Positions 44,783 through 55,727 of a DNA stretch of 64,000 nucleotides are shown piece after piece. The DNA comes from Aselliscus stoliczkanus (taxonomy: Eukaryota; Chordata; Mammalia; Chiroptera; Hipposideridae), in assembly GCA_033961575.1 (NCBI GenBank), contig CM066736.1, positions 89,015,352 through 89,079,351 of the forward strand, read 5' to 3'. Made by a program: the position numbers and the translations under genes. The notes beneath the pieces were generated by a model. The model was not told the origin of the DNA. It did not search any database and worked only from the letters and a program-made list of their open reading frames with translations. Numbering within the stretch: the first letter of the stretch is position 1; each line of letters opens with the position of its first letter.

Positions 44783-47700
44783 CTGAAAGAGAGGGTGAGC
44801 TGGAACCCAAAACAAGAGCTCAGGGGTCCTGGGCTTCCCAGCCGCCTCAGCACAAACAGGAATAAGCTCCCCCACCATGAGGTTCTCAGGACCCTCTAAG
44901 CCCAAGGGATGAAAGAGGAAGGTCTCCCCACTCCGCATTCCTACAAGTGAGTTTTCAGAAGCTTGCCCTCATTGCTGGAGGCTACACTTACCCACAACCC
45001 AGGAAAGTCACCCTCTCAAATGGCATGGCCATGACCTGGTGACTGATCCTTTCAGTACAACTGGGATAACAACAGAACCTATTTCTTAGGTCTGGGGGGA
45101 TGCTTCTCTGAGTTAATGAACAACTGCTTAGGAGAGTGCCTGGCACATGGATATAGTTTCCCTGTTATCACAACACTGGGGACATCGACACTTCCTCCAT
45201 TAAGTCCTTGAGCAAAGAACTGACTCCTTCCTCCGCCCCTTCCAGTGAGGGGAGGGTGTCCTCCCTGGAAGGAGCCTACGCCTTTCCCCTCAGCCTTGGA
45301 ATGAGGCATGCTCCCAGGATGCCCCCCAACACACACAGCGAACCAGGGGCTGCTCTGCCGACCCAGGCCCGCGCCTGCATTGGCGGGGACGTGCACACGT
45401 CAGCCGGAGTGGGGCGGGATCCAGTCTCAGGGAGGGCACAGGCTCTCCCCCACCTCCCTCCGCCCTCCCCCGCCTCCCCCACACCAAGCGTGTCCCTCGC
45501 CCACTCACCGATGAGCGGCACGCTCTCCGCCGGTGGCATGCTCTCGGCCAGGAGCAGCTGGAAGACGGTGAGCGCCAGCAGCACAGTGACGCCGAGGGAC
45601 ACCTTCTCGCCCGAGTCAGCAGGCAGCTGGAAGGCAAGCGGTGCGAGCAGCGATATGAGCACGCAGGGCAGCAGCAGGTTGCACACGTAGGCAGCAGCGC
45701 GGCGGCGCAGCAGCAGCGTGAAGGTCACGTCGGGGTAGGGCTCAGAGCAGCAGCCGTAGGTGAGCACGCGCCGCCGCGCCGGCATGCCCAGGACGCGCCA
45801 CTCCACGTTCTCCACGAAGTCGGCCAGGCTGGCCCCGCGACCGCGTGGCTGCACGTCCAGCTGGTGCCCGCCGTGCGTCCACGAGCCAAACGTCAGGCCA
45901 CAGCGCTGTGCGTCGAAAGGGAAGGCCGACACATCCACGCGGCAGGAGCTGCGCGTGATGACGGGCGCGTCCCAGCGCACCGCGCCGTCGTGCCGCAGGA
46001 CCACGTTGGTGCTGGCCGAGGCCGGTGGCTGCGCGTCTGCCCTGCGGAAGGCGAGTGGGGTTCCCTGAGGTGGCGGCTGCCCGTGGAACAATCCTGGGGC
46101 CAGCTCGGGACTGACCCCTGGAGGGGCGCTGTCCCTACAGGGGGCCCCTACAGCCAAAATGCCTCCTCACGGAGGGTGGATTATGTCTTCTGTGTTCTTG
46201 AGGTCAAAAGGGGCAGCACCAGAAGGGCCCAGAGAGGATACAGATCTAGCCCAGGGCGGCTTAAAAAGTCCTCTGCAAAAGTTGGCACCTGGCAACCCAG
46301 TGATTTCTCTTGGGTGTCATCAGCAAAGCCCATAGAGGGGTCCTTGGGAAAATATGCAGAGCTGTGGGTTGTCTGGAAAACACAGAATTGGCTTAGGCGG
46401 CATAAAGGGAAGCTCCAGAAGGCTCGGCCCCAGGGGAAATCCCTGTGCAGGTACTTGGGGAGCCCTGAAAGTCATCGCTGGCCTGGAACGGCTGAGTGTG
46501 CCATAAAGGGGCACTTGTGCCCCAGAGCCCTCTATGCGAGAGGTGCAGAATTGGCCCTGGACCGCACACTGGGTTCCCAGGAGATATTCAGCCTGGGTTG
46601 CCTTGGGATAGTTTAAAGTGGGGGTGTCGTGGAGGGCCTGTGAAGGGGCTGGACCCCCAGCAAGCCCTTGCCATGGCCCGCAGTGTCTGTTCCATCAGGA
46701 AGCCCCACTGTGCCGTGTAGCCACCATTACCAACACCTTCCTGCCAGATTAGAAGAGTCCTGGGTGAAAGCTTACAGGGCAGCATAGCAACCTGGTTAGG
46801 TGGGGTGTTGGGGGATAAGTGCATACCCAGAGTCAAGGGCAACTCTAGGGAGGGCTAGGAGAGGGGAGGGGCCCAGGCAGGCAGTACTTGTTATAGAGTA
46901 CGATGTCTGGCCGCCACACAAGACTGCTGGGAATGCGGATGGCATCCAGGCCACCGTAGTCATTGGGGTCCCATTGTAGGTAGGCATCTGTCCACTCCTG
47001 TCGCATCCACAGGTACAGGGTCAGCACCTGGTTGCGCTCATCCTAGTTGGGGGCAGGAGCGAGCACATATGTGGACACATGTACATTCATATCTCCTGTG
47101 TGTGCACACTCACCTACAGAGCTCTGGTCAGCACCCACAAACCAAACTTCCCCATACAGTCCAGTTCCCACCCAGGCCTTATTGTGACCTTGGCAGGCTC
47201 TTCTCTAAGCCTCGGTTTCCTCAGCAGTTACATGGGTGACAATCCCTGCTGGGCAGGAATTCAAGCGTGCAAAGTGTTGGGCACACCATGGGTACCCAAC
47301 AGTTAGTATCCAACAATAGTAGCTGTTGTTAATGTTTATGGAAAATAATTGTTTGGGGCCGGCCGAGTGGCGCATTGGTTAAGCGCTGGTTTTGGGATGC
47401 CAGCGACCCCGGTTCGGATCCCACATGAGGGCCAGTGACACTGCCCTCTACAGCTGGCAACGGCTCCACCTGGAGCTGGGCTGTGCGAGCCCCGGTGATG
47501 GTGTGGGCTGCAGCCCCTGCTGCAGTGGGCTGCCATAGGCTACAGTGAGTGGCCCGCAGCCAGCGTGAGCGGCTGGCAGCCAAGAGTGAGCTGCCAATAG
47601 CCGCGGTGAGCGACATCCAGAGGCCAGCGACCGATCTGCCTCATCCGGGAAGAGCGCAATGACGATACCAACAGTGAAGCAACATCCTCCGCAACTAAAC

Positions 47701-49492
47701 TGAAGAACAAAAAGACAGCAACTTGTCTGTTCCCCTTCCCCAATTCCCCAACGCTGTTCCCCTCCGCCAATTTCCCAATAAAATCTTTAAAAAAAAAAAA
47801 AAAAAGAAAAAAAAAGAAAATAATTGTTTGGAGAATAATCCCAGTCTCTCACCCCCAAGTTCCTTGACACTGTCACCAGCACACTCCACAGTTGCACAAC
47901 CACTACAACGCACCATGTCGATGATCTGGGACAATGTCACCTCCAGGGTCACGTTCAGAGCCTGGTCTGTGTCCGTCACAGGTCTCAGGGCACTTGTGTA
48001 GTTGACGAAGAGGTCACGGAACAGTTTGTGAGCCAGCCTGCCCTCGGCTCCCAAGCACTCTGGGGGACCAGAAAGAAGGATTGTCCATTCCAGACCCTAG
48101 TTCAGGAACCCTCCACCCCCACAAAGCTGGGGCTGTCACCTGCTCCACTATCTCACAGCTGCCTGACTGGTCTTCCTGATGTCTGCCTTCTGTCCCTCTA
48201 GCTGTGACTCAAGTTCCTCCTTGGCTTGCCTCCAGGGATGAATGAGATGAAGGCGAATTGGTACTATCTTCAGAAGCAAGGCTGATGGGTTTCTTCCTTC
48301 CCCTTCCCTCCCAAGGACCTGGTTTCTGCCTGCCCTGCCACAAATGCTAGAGGGGCCCAAATAGGCCACAAGAGTCCCAACTTTCACCCAGGCATCTGAA
48401 CCCTATTGCCCCGCCCCCTCCAGTCTCTCAAAACTGCCCCCACTTCGGCTGCAATTCGGTTGATTTCTTCAAAGCTTTTGACGACACTATGGGCCAGTCC
48501 CTCCTGAAAATATACTCTTCCCTAGGCTTTTGTGATGTACCACATTGTCCTCAGTCCCTGACTTAAGTATTGCTCCCCAGAATCCTTTCTTTGGCCCTTG
48601 ACTCCTTTTTCTTCAGCCCAGACTTTTCTGCTGAGTTCCACTCCTGAATGTCCTACAGGCACCTTAAACTCTGTAATTACAAAATAGGAACTCATTTCTT
48701 CACCACATGTTCTGAAACCTGCTCTTGGTTTGGTGTCCCCTATCTCAGCAAACACCTCCCAGTGACCTCAGCTGGAAATCTAGGAATTATCACTTCCTTC
48801 TCCTGCCCTCTCCCCCTGCAAACCAACCAGCGCACGAATCCTGTCAGTCACACTGCTGAACATCTCTTGAACGCTTAAGACCTCTCCATCTCTTGAATGC
48901 TTAAGGCCTCATCCTCCCTCACTTGGACCACGGAATAGTAGCCTCCTCACTACTCTCTCCTCACTTGCCTTAGGTTCTGCCTCTCTAACCATCCTCCACA
49001 CTTCTGAGAGATCAAGCTTTTATTATTTTATTTTTATTAGTTTCTGGGAGATCAAGCTTTTACACGCCAATCTGATCAGGCCAGTAACTGCTTAGAACCA
49101 TTCAATGGCTCCCAATTGCTGGCTGGATAAAGCCCCAATTCAACCTGGCATTCAAGGCCCTCCGTGATCTGGTGCCCTGCCTTTTCCAGCCCTATCTCTG
49201 GGAGCTCCCCTCTCACGGCTCCCATCCTAGCCAGGCAAGTCTTCTCTCACCCTCTTCTGCAATCCTCGCCCCACCACCTCCACAATCCCCAGATAGCTTG
49301 TTCCCAGCACAGGTACCAAAGAGAAATGAAGAGAGAACATGTGGAGAGAGATTTGGGGAGGATGGGAACAGCAGCAATGCCCAGAGAGACTGGCTTATTG
49401 AGCATCGTACCTGGAAGGAGTGGGAACAGGAGCAGAAGGCTTAGGCTGGAGACACAGAAGCCACGGCTGAGGTGGTGGTTGCCGGGCCCCAT
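44325..49492 (-). CDS. CHRNA10: CHRNA10, nicotinic acetylcholine receptor subunit alpha-10
   Basis: Pentameric ligand-gated channel subunit. With alpha-9 it forms the efferent receptor of cochlear hair cells. Exons are 49411-49492, 47914-48059, 46888-47042, 45509-46041 and 44325-44782, all phases consistent, 457 codons (human 450, the difference lying in the signal peptide). Visible are the Cys-loop C161-x13-C175 ([16 protein letters not shown]), loop C vicinal pair CC225-226 with Y223 and Y230, M1-M3 helices ([50 protein letters not shown]), the M3-M4 loop, and M4 ([18 protein letters not shown]). No disruption is seen. Intron 2 carries a SINE. If the species is an echolocating bat, substitutions here would be worth a selection test. 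Confidence 0.96.
45509..46041 (-). CDS. CHRNA10: CHRNA10 exon 4, Cys-loop, loop C, M1 and M2
   Basis: GC-rich exon starting [19 protein letters not shown] and ending [10 protein letters not shown], donor GTGAGT. Holds the Cys-loop, the agonist-binding CC pair, M1 and the pore-lining M2. Confidence 0.96.
46888..47042 (-). CDS. CHRNA10: CHRNA10 exon 3, extracellular beta strands
   Basis: Acceptor [29 protein letters not shown] through [20 protein letters not shown], ending AAC AA|GTACTG. Contains the conserved WxPD motif (WRPD). Confidence 0.93.
47357..47815 (+). mobile_element. tRNA-derived SINE, long form, CHRNA10 intron 2
   Basis: Perfect 16-bp duplication GAAAATAATTGTTTGG at 47341-47356 and 47816-47831. 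Long interrupted A-tail. Confidence 0.95.
47914..48059 (-). CDS. CHRNA10: CHRNA10 exon 2, N-terminal helix and loop
   Basis: Acceptor GTCCCCCAG. Encodes [18 protein letters not shown] onward to TLSQIIDM, with donor GTGCGT. Contains N-glycosylation motifs NYT and NVT. Confidence 0.93.
49060..49275 (+). repeat. L2-like old LINE fragment in CHRNA10 intron 1
   Basis: CCATTCAATGGCTCCCAATT ... AAGGCCCTCCGTGATCTGGT is the common L2 3' phrase. The rest of 48060-49410 is intron without exon-like signals. Confidence 0.55.
49411..49492 (-). CDS. CHRNA10: CHRNA10 exon 1, signal peptide
   Basis: ATG in CGCCATGG context. [20 protein letters not shown] and then LLFPLLP, with donor GTACGA. It is about seven residues longer than the human signal peptide. 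Confidence 0.9.
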
Positions 49493-52400
49493 GGCGCTGC
49501 CACAGCAAGAGGCGGGGCAGGACTCTGGATGCGAGCCTCCTGGCCCAACCGAGGGCAGCATCAGGTCCTGCCTGCAAGGATGGTGTGGACAATACCTGTA
49601 GGTCAGCTACCCTCCAGGAGCCCTGAGGCCCTTCCGGGTATCTGACCCTCCTTTTTGTATCTGCCCTTGGATTTTGGTACTTGGTCCTTCCCATCTGCTG
49701 TATCTCCTTCTCTGCTGGGCCTTGCCTCTTCTGGCCTTTGCCTCTGTCCTTTTCTCTACCTCTCCCACTCCCTTGACCTCTCACTCAGCCTCTGTCTCTG
49801 TTTCCATCTGTCTTTTCCTCTGTAATTCTTTCTTGGTCTCTCTTGGCTTTCTGACTGTGATCTTCCTCTTTCCACTCTCTCTTCCTTTCTCCTCCTATCT
49901 CAGCACCCCTGTACCCCCACATCACCACCCCTCACCCCGACTCCGACTTCCTGCCTGTGTCCATCATACCTGAGCTCTGGAGGAGCATGGCCCATGTTCT
50001 GCAGGATAGGGGCTAGGACTCTTCGAGCCCTGAGCTCTGTGAGACACAGGACAGCAACCTCCCCCTCCCCTACACCTTGGCCCTTTTCATTAGCTTGATT
50101 ACAGCATCTGAATGCTTGTGCCCATGGGAACATAGCAACTGAAACGGACACCTCAGGTCACTGGGACCTGAATTATTCAACTTCTGTAAGTCAGCACCCA
50201 GGCTCTGCTCAGGCCCAGCCTCGGGGGTAGGAGGGTAGAGAGATGCAACGGTCAGGATCTGCAGGACACCGGGGCTTAAGCGTGTAAGGGGCCAGGGCTT
50301 ATGGATGGTAACTGTCCTCACAGCTCTGCCACCATGCTGAATTTTGGAGGCTCCCTTTCGACTGCCAACTTTGCCCCCAGGGAGGGACTGAGCACATCTA
50401 TCTGTCCAGGCACTTGGTGCCATGAAAGCTCTGCTACCGGTGGGAGTAGTGCTGAGCCTCAGGCTGCTCCAAGTGGCTCCACAAAGCAGGAAGCGCAGCC
50501 CACATCCTTGCCTCCAAGTCCTCACAGCCACCCCAACAGGAGCCTCAGTAGTCTCCCCATGCCCAAACACCATGGGCCATATTAACAGAGAAAACTGGCT
50601 TTAGAGTCACTTTCAGCTAGCTCTGTTTTAGAAACTGTCTGACCTGGGAAAGATGCCATAACTCTCTGGGTTTCAGTTTTCTCAAACAGGATAATGGGAT
50701 TAATAATCCTCACTTCAAAAGTTGCAAGGGTTAACAGACCATCCAACAAGCGCCTAGCTAGCGCCTAGCATGTCCACAGTATTTGTGGACAATCAACAGT
50801 ATTTGCACTATGGTTCCAGGGAATTAGGATACACTCAGAAACATACACTCAGAATCACAAACCTCAGCCCCTGGCAACCACCATTCTACTTTCTGTCTCA
50901 ATGATTTTGACTACATACCTCATATAGTCTTTTTGTGACTGGTTTATTTCACTTTACATCATGTTCTTAAGATTTATCCATGTTGTGGCATATGTCAGAA
51001 TTTCCTTCCTTTTTAAAGGCTAAAAAATATTCTACTGTGTGTATTTACCATATTTTGCTAATCTGTTCATCCCTTGATGGTACTTGGATTGCTTTCACAT
51101 ATTAGCTAGTATGAATAATGCTGTTATAAACATGGGTGTAAATCGTATTTCTTTGAGATTCTGCTTTCATTTCTTTTGAGTGTACACTCCGAAGTGGAAT
51201 TCCTGGATCACATGGTAATTCAATTTTTAACTTTTTGAAGACTCTCCATACCGTTTTCCACAGCAGCTCTACCTTTTTACATTCCCACCAGCAATGCACA
51301 AGGGTTTTTTCATGTCGGTTTTGAAGACATTTATGTTGGTGGAGAAGACTGTATTTGCTACAGTACCTTGCTGTGTTCATTTATCCAGGTAGTAAAAACC
51401 ATCTGCCTGAAATCCTTTTTGAAGGGATATAAACAAATAAATAAATGGTCATAAATGATCAGGGGAATGAGGAGGGTTTTCAGAAAGGGGGTGTGTGGGT
51501 GAGCCCAGAGCAAATGCTACAGGCCAATCAATGCAGAGCTGCTGACTTCTGTAAGGCTGTTATGAAAACACATACAATTTTCAAATAAATATGGTACATT
51601 CTGGGAGTTTGGGTGAAGAGGCATCATTCTCTTCTCTGTGCTTGGGGTTTTACCAGGGGAGTAAGAATGATATTAGGAAGAATTAACCTACGAGTTCCTG
51701 TATCGGGTTTAATAGTGTTTAAAACTCATGTCCACCTGGAACCTCAGAATGTGACCTTTTTTGGAAACAGGGTCTTGGTAGACGTAATCAAGGTAAGATG
51801 AGGTCATACCAATTCCTTCACACCCTCACCATTTGTTTTGTTGATAGCAACCATCCAAATGGATATGAGGTGGTACCTCATTGTAGTTTTGATTTGCATT
51901 TCCCTAATGACTGGTGATGCTGAGCATTTTTTCATGTGCTCATTGACCATTTGTATACCTTCTTTGGAGAAATGCCTATTCAAATCCTTTGTCCATTTTT
52001 TGTTTTTTTGTTGATATAGAAATTCACTATATGAGTTGATTCTAGATATTAATCCCTTATCAGATACGTAATTCACAAATATTTTCTCCCATTCTATGGG
52101 TTGCCTTTTACTCAGTTGTTCTGAAGAAAATTTTAAAATTTTCATGTAGCTTATCTATTTTTTCTTTTGTTATCTGCACCTTTGGTGTCATACCCAAATC
52201 ACTGCCAAATCCAAAGTTGTGAAGCTTTTGTCCTGTGTTTTCTTCTAGGATTTTAGTTTTAGGTCTTACATTTAAATCTTCCATCTATTTTGACTTAATT
52301 TTTGTTAGATAAGGGTCCAGCTTTCTTTCTTTGCATTGTGTTAGATAAGGGTCCAGTTTACCCACCACCATTTGTTGAAAAGTCTGGCCTTTCCTCCATT

Positions 52401-52571
52401 AAATGGTCTTGGCATCCTTGTCAAAAATCACTTGACCATGTATGTATATGAGTTTTATTCCTGGACTCTCTATTTCTAGTTTATATATCTGTCTGTATGC
52501 CAGTACTGTTTTGAGTACTATAGCTTTGTACTAAGTTTTGAAATCAGGATGTGTGAGGCCTCCATCTTTGT

Positions 52572-52993
52572 TCTTTTCTTTTTTTTTTTTTTTTAAACAT
52601 TTTATTGGGAAATTGGGGGAGAACAGCATTGGGAAATCGGGGAAAGGGAACAGACAAGTTGCTGTCTTTTTGTTCTTCAGTCTAGTTGTGGAGGACATTG
52701 CTTCACTGGCCCTTGTTGGTATCGCCATTGCGCTCTTCCCAGGTGAGGCAGACAGGTTGCCGGCTTCTGGATGGTCGCTCACCACGGCTATTGGCAGCTC
52801 ACGCTGGCTGCCAGCCACTCACTGTAGCAGCTATGCCGTCCTGGGGAATCACAGCAGCCCAGCTCCAGGTGGAGCTGTTGTTCACCCTCTTAGCTGTAGA
52901 GGGTAGTGTCACTGACCCTCATATGTGGGATCCGAACCGGGGCTGCTGGCATCCCACGCCAGCTCTTAACCAATGTGCCACTCAGCCGGCCCC
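52572..52993 (-). mobile_element. tRNA-derived SINE, long form, within L1
   Basis: Poly-T, AAACATTTTATTGGGAAATT, ending CTCAGCCGGCCC. The body is partly deleted relative to other long copies. Confidence 0.88.
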
Positions 52994-53839
52994 TTTGTTT
53001 TTCAAAATTGTTTTGGTTATTTGGGGTACCTTGAGATTTCATGACTTTTAGGATGGATTTTTCCATTTCTGGGAAAAAAAAAAATGCCACTGAGATTTTG
53101 TTAGGGATTGCATTAAATCTGTAGATTCCTTTGGAGAATATTAACATGTTAATAGTGTTCCAATTCATGAACATAGGATGTCTTCCCGTTTGTGTCTTTG
53201 CTTTGTAGTTTTCAGTGTACATGTCTTTTGCCTCCAGGTTGTTTATTCCTAAATATTTTAGACTTTTTGATGCTATTGTAAAAGGAATTGTTGTCCTAAT
53301 TTCCTTTTCATTGTTAGTGTATAGAAATGTAACTGATTTTTGTATCCTGCTAGTTTACTAAATTCATCTATTAGTTCTAACAGTTTTTCCTTTGTTTTTC
53401 TACATATAAGAACGTATCATTGGCAACCAGTTACTATTTTATTTCTTCCTTTCCAATTCAAATGTCTTTTGTCTTCCTTGCCTAATTGCCCCGGCTAGAA
53501 TTTCCAGTATTATGTTGAATAGAAGTTGTGAAAGGAGACATCCTTGCTTTGTTCCTGATCCTAAGAGGAAATACTTTCAATTTTTCACAACATTGAGTAT
53601 GATGTTCATTGCTGTTTTTTCACATATGGCTGTTATTTTGTTGGAAGTAGTTGCCTTCTATCCAGTTTGTTGAGCATTTTTATCATGAAAGCGTGTTGAA
53701 TTTTGCCAAATGCCTTTTTGCATCAATTGAGATGATCATGTGGGTTTTTCTTTATTGTTAATGTGGTGTATTACAATGACCAATTTTCATGTTGAACCAT
53801 CCTTGCATTCCAGGAATAAATCACTTGGTCATGGCATGT

Positions 53840-53957
53840 TATCCTTTTTTTTTTTTTTTTAAGAGGGCAGTATCACTGGCCCTCATATGTGGGATCCGAA
53901 TCAGAGCCACTGGCATCCCAAGCCAGCTCTTAACCACCGCTCCACTCGGCCAGCCCC
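53840..53957 (-). mobile_element. tRNA-derived SINE, short form, within L1
   Basis: T17 tract then AGAGGGCAGTATCACTGGCC through CCACTCGGCCAGCCC. Flanks ATGTTATCCTTTT and ATGTTATTCTTTT look like a slightly diverged duplication. Confidence 0.88.
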
Positions 53958-54338
53958 ATGTTATTCTTTTAATATGCTGCTGAATTTGGTTTGCTAGTAT
54001 TTTGTTGGGGAATTTTGCATCAATATTTATTAAAGATATTGGTTTGTAGATTTTTCTAGTCTGGCTTTGAACTCAGGGTTATGCTGGCCTCAGAGAATGA
54101 ATTAGGAAGTGTTACATCCTCTTCAATTGTTCTGTAAAAGTTTGAGGATATTAGTTCTTTAAATGTTTGGTAGAATTCACCACTGAAGCCATAAAGAGAG
54201 CCAAACTGTGCTCTCTTTAACCAATAGCCCATCTCCCTTAAGATTGCAAATCAAACAAGGCCACCATAAAGCTCCTTGGGGCAAAAGCTCAAAAACACAA
54301 AGGGAAAGCCAATACCACGAATGCTATAAACATTTCAT

Positions 54339-54344
54339 TTTATT
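54339..54344 (-). terminator. candidate NUP98 polyadenylation signal
   Basis: AATAAA on the minus strand about 1.17 kb beyond the NUP98 stop codon, just before the L1 block. Other A/T-rich hexamers near 54400 are alternatives. Confidence 0.35.
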
Positions 54345-54394
54345 TGTTCTTTTTTTTGGTAAGAAAGTAGCTTCAGAAAAGAGGAAAATAATCT

Positions 54395-54435
54395 AGATCA
54401 TTTATTTATATATATATGTATATATATATATCTCT
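54395..54435. repeat. (TA)n microsatellite
   Basis: TTATATATATATGTATATATATATAT, next to the distal end of the NUP98 3' UTR. Confidence 0.85.
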
Positions 54436-55509
54436 CTTTTTAATAAAAACCTTTACATAGTCTTCATGCATAAAGACCCAAGAGTGGCTATGTTGTCTGT
54501 GACAGCCCTAACACCTGCTGTCTCAGGCTGTTACCTGGGCTCCCCATAGATGGCAGTTTAGCGAAGGCCCTCTGCCTCCCCTGAAGCCAAGATCCTTGCC
54601 TGCCTCAGTGATGGTTTTACCTTCTGGAATTGTAGATGGAGGTTGGTAAACTCTTAGGGCTAGAATGGAAGAGACAGAGAGGGCTACCAACCCACCATGT
54701 TTTATCCAAACTCTTCAGGCAAATCCTGATAGGAGGCCTAGCAAGATGACTGAAAACCAGGGACCAAAAGGAGTTCTGGGACCTTCCCAGAAACATGGGA
54801 TCTGTGACCAAGGGCTCCTGCACATGGTAGTAGGGAAGCTTTGGTGTTAATGGGACATTCAAGGCAGGAACAAGTAAGACTTGAAGACCCACCTCTCCAT
54901 GACCGGCATGCATTTGTACCCTAAACAAGTCAGAAAAACCCTGTTCTGCTTCTTCACTCAGTCCAACCCTCTTTTGATGCTAAAACTCAGTGTTAACTCA
55001 TCAATATACTTAAAAGACAGATTCTCTTTCGTCCTATGGATAATTCATCTGTTAAGGAAGGGCATTCCTAGAGCAACACGTTTGTGTCACCACCTGTCCC
55101 CACTCCTAACGAGTCCCAGTCTAGTATAAAAGGGCCAGGACAGGAATAGGACAGCAGAGGTTGGCATGGAGAGTCACAAGATCCATAATGGAGGAGGGGA
55201 AAACGATTCCCTGGTTCTTGGGGAGGGGTTCCGCCAAAGGTGCGTTATTGACCGTTAAAAAAAAAAAAAGAATGTAGTGAGGATGGTAAAAAGAGACTTG
55301 GCTCCTTTTTGGGGTTCCAAAAGCCCTTATGCTTTGTTCTGTATTAAGGAAAGCCCTGAACAACTGGAGGATGTTGCTTGGGGCAGCAGGAAGGGAGGAT
55401 GGATTCCACAGACAACCCAGAGGATGGCAAACAGGGTCAACTCAATGCCGGGGACCTCTGTGTGGTGAGCGTGAATGAGCATGTGAGTGTGATGGAATAA
55501 GCCTGAGGC

Positions 55510-55727
55510 TTACTGGCTCCCAACAGTCAATTCTTGAAGGTAGGACTGTGTGAGGCTGCGCAGTTCTTCCAAGGCATAATCCTCAGGCATGGGGAGCCGA
55601 CCAATGTGGGGAGCCAACAGGCGCAGAGGGACTCGCTGAGGGTCTGGCGTTGAGTCAGAGGTTGCATCAGGGGCATGCTGAAGGCTCAGTACCACACGCA
55701 GCAGGTTGGCTACACTTTTGGCCATGT
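55510..55727 (-). CDS. NUP98: NUP98 terminal coding exon
   Basis: Acceptor TTTCTCTGCAG. DMAKSVANLLRVVLSL to SYLQELTVGSQ, stop TGA. The 3' UTR follows toward 54340. Confidence 0.95.

Larger units (their letters stand above)
50820..54190 (-). mobile_element. LINE-1 fragments in reverse orientation
   Basis: The plus strand reads as antisense L1: GATTTGCATTTCCCTAATGA, TTTGTCCATTTTTTG, TTTGTAGATTTTTCTAGTCT, GCATCAATTGAGATGATCAT. It is interrupted by an older repeat at about 51660-51835 (CACCTGGAACCTCAGAATGT) and by SINEs at 52572-52993 and 53840-53957. It fills the CHRNA10-NUP98 interval. Confidence 0.75.

Noticed and set aside
45864..46616. Plus-strand open frame of 250 codons
   Set aside because: Antisense of CHRNA10 exon 4 running into intron; composition artefact.
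51660..51835. Possible exon with strong open frame near 51613-51801
   Set aside because: Matches the text of a widespread old mammalian repeat and has no coding similarity.
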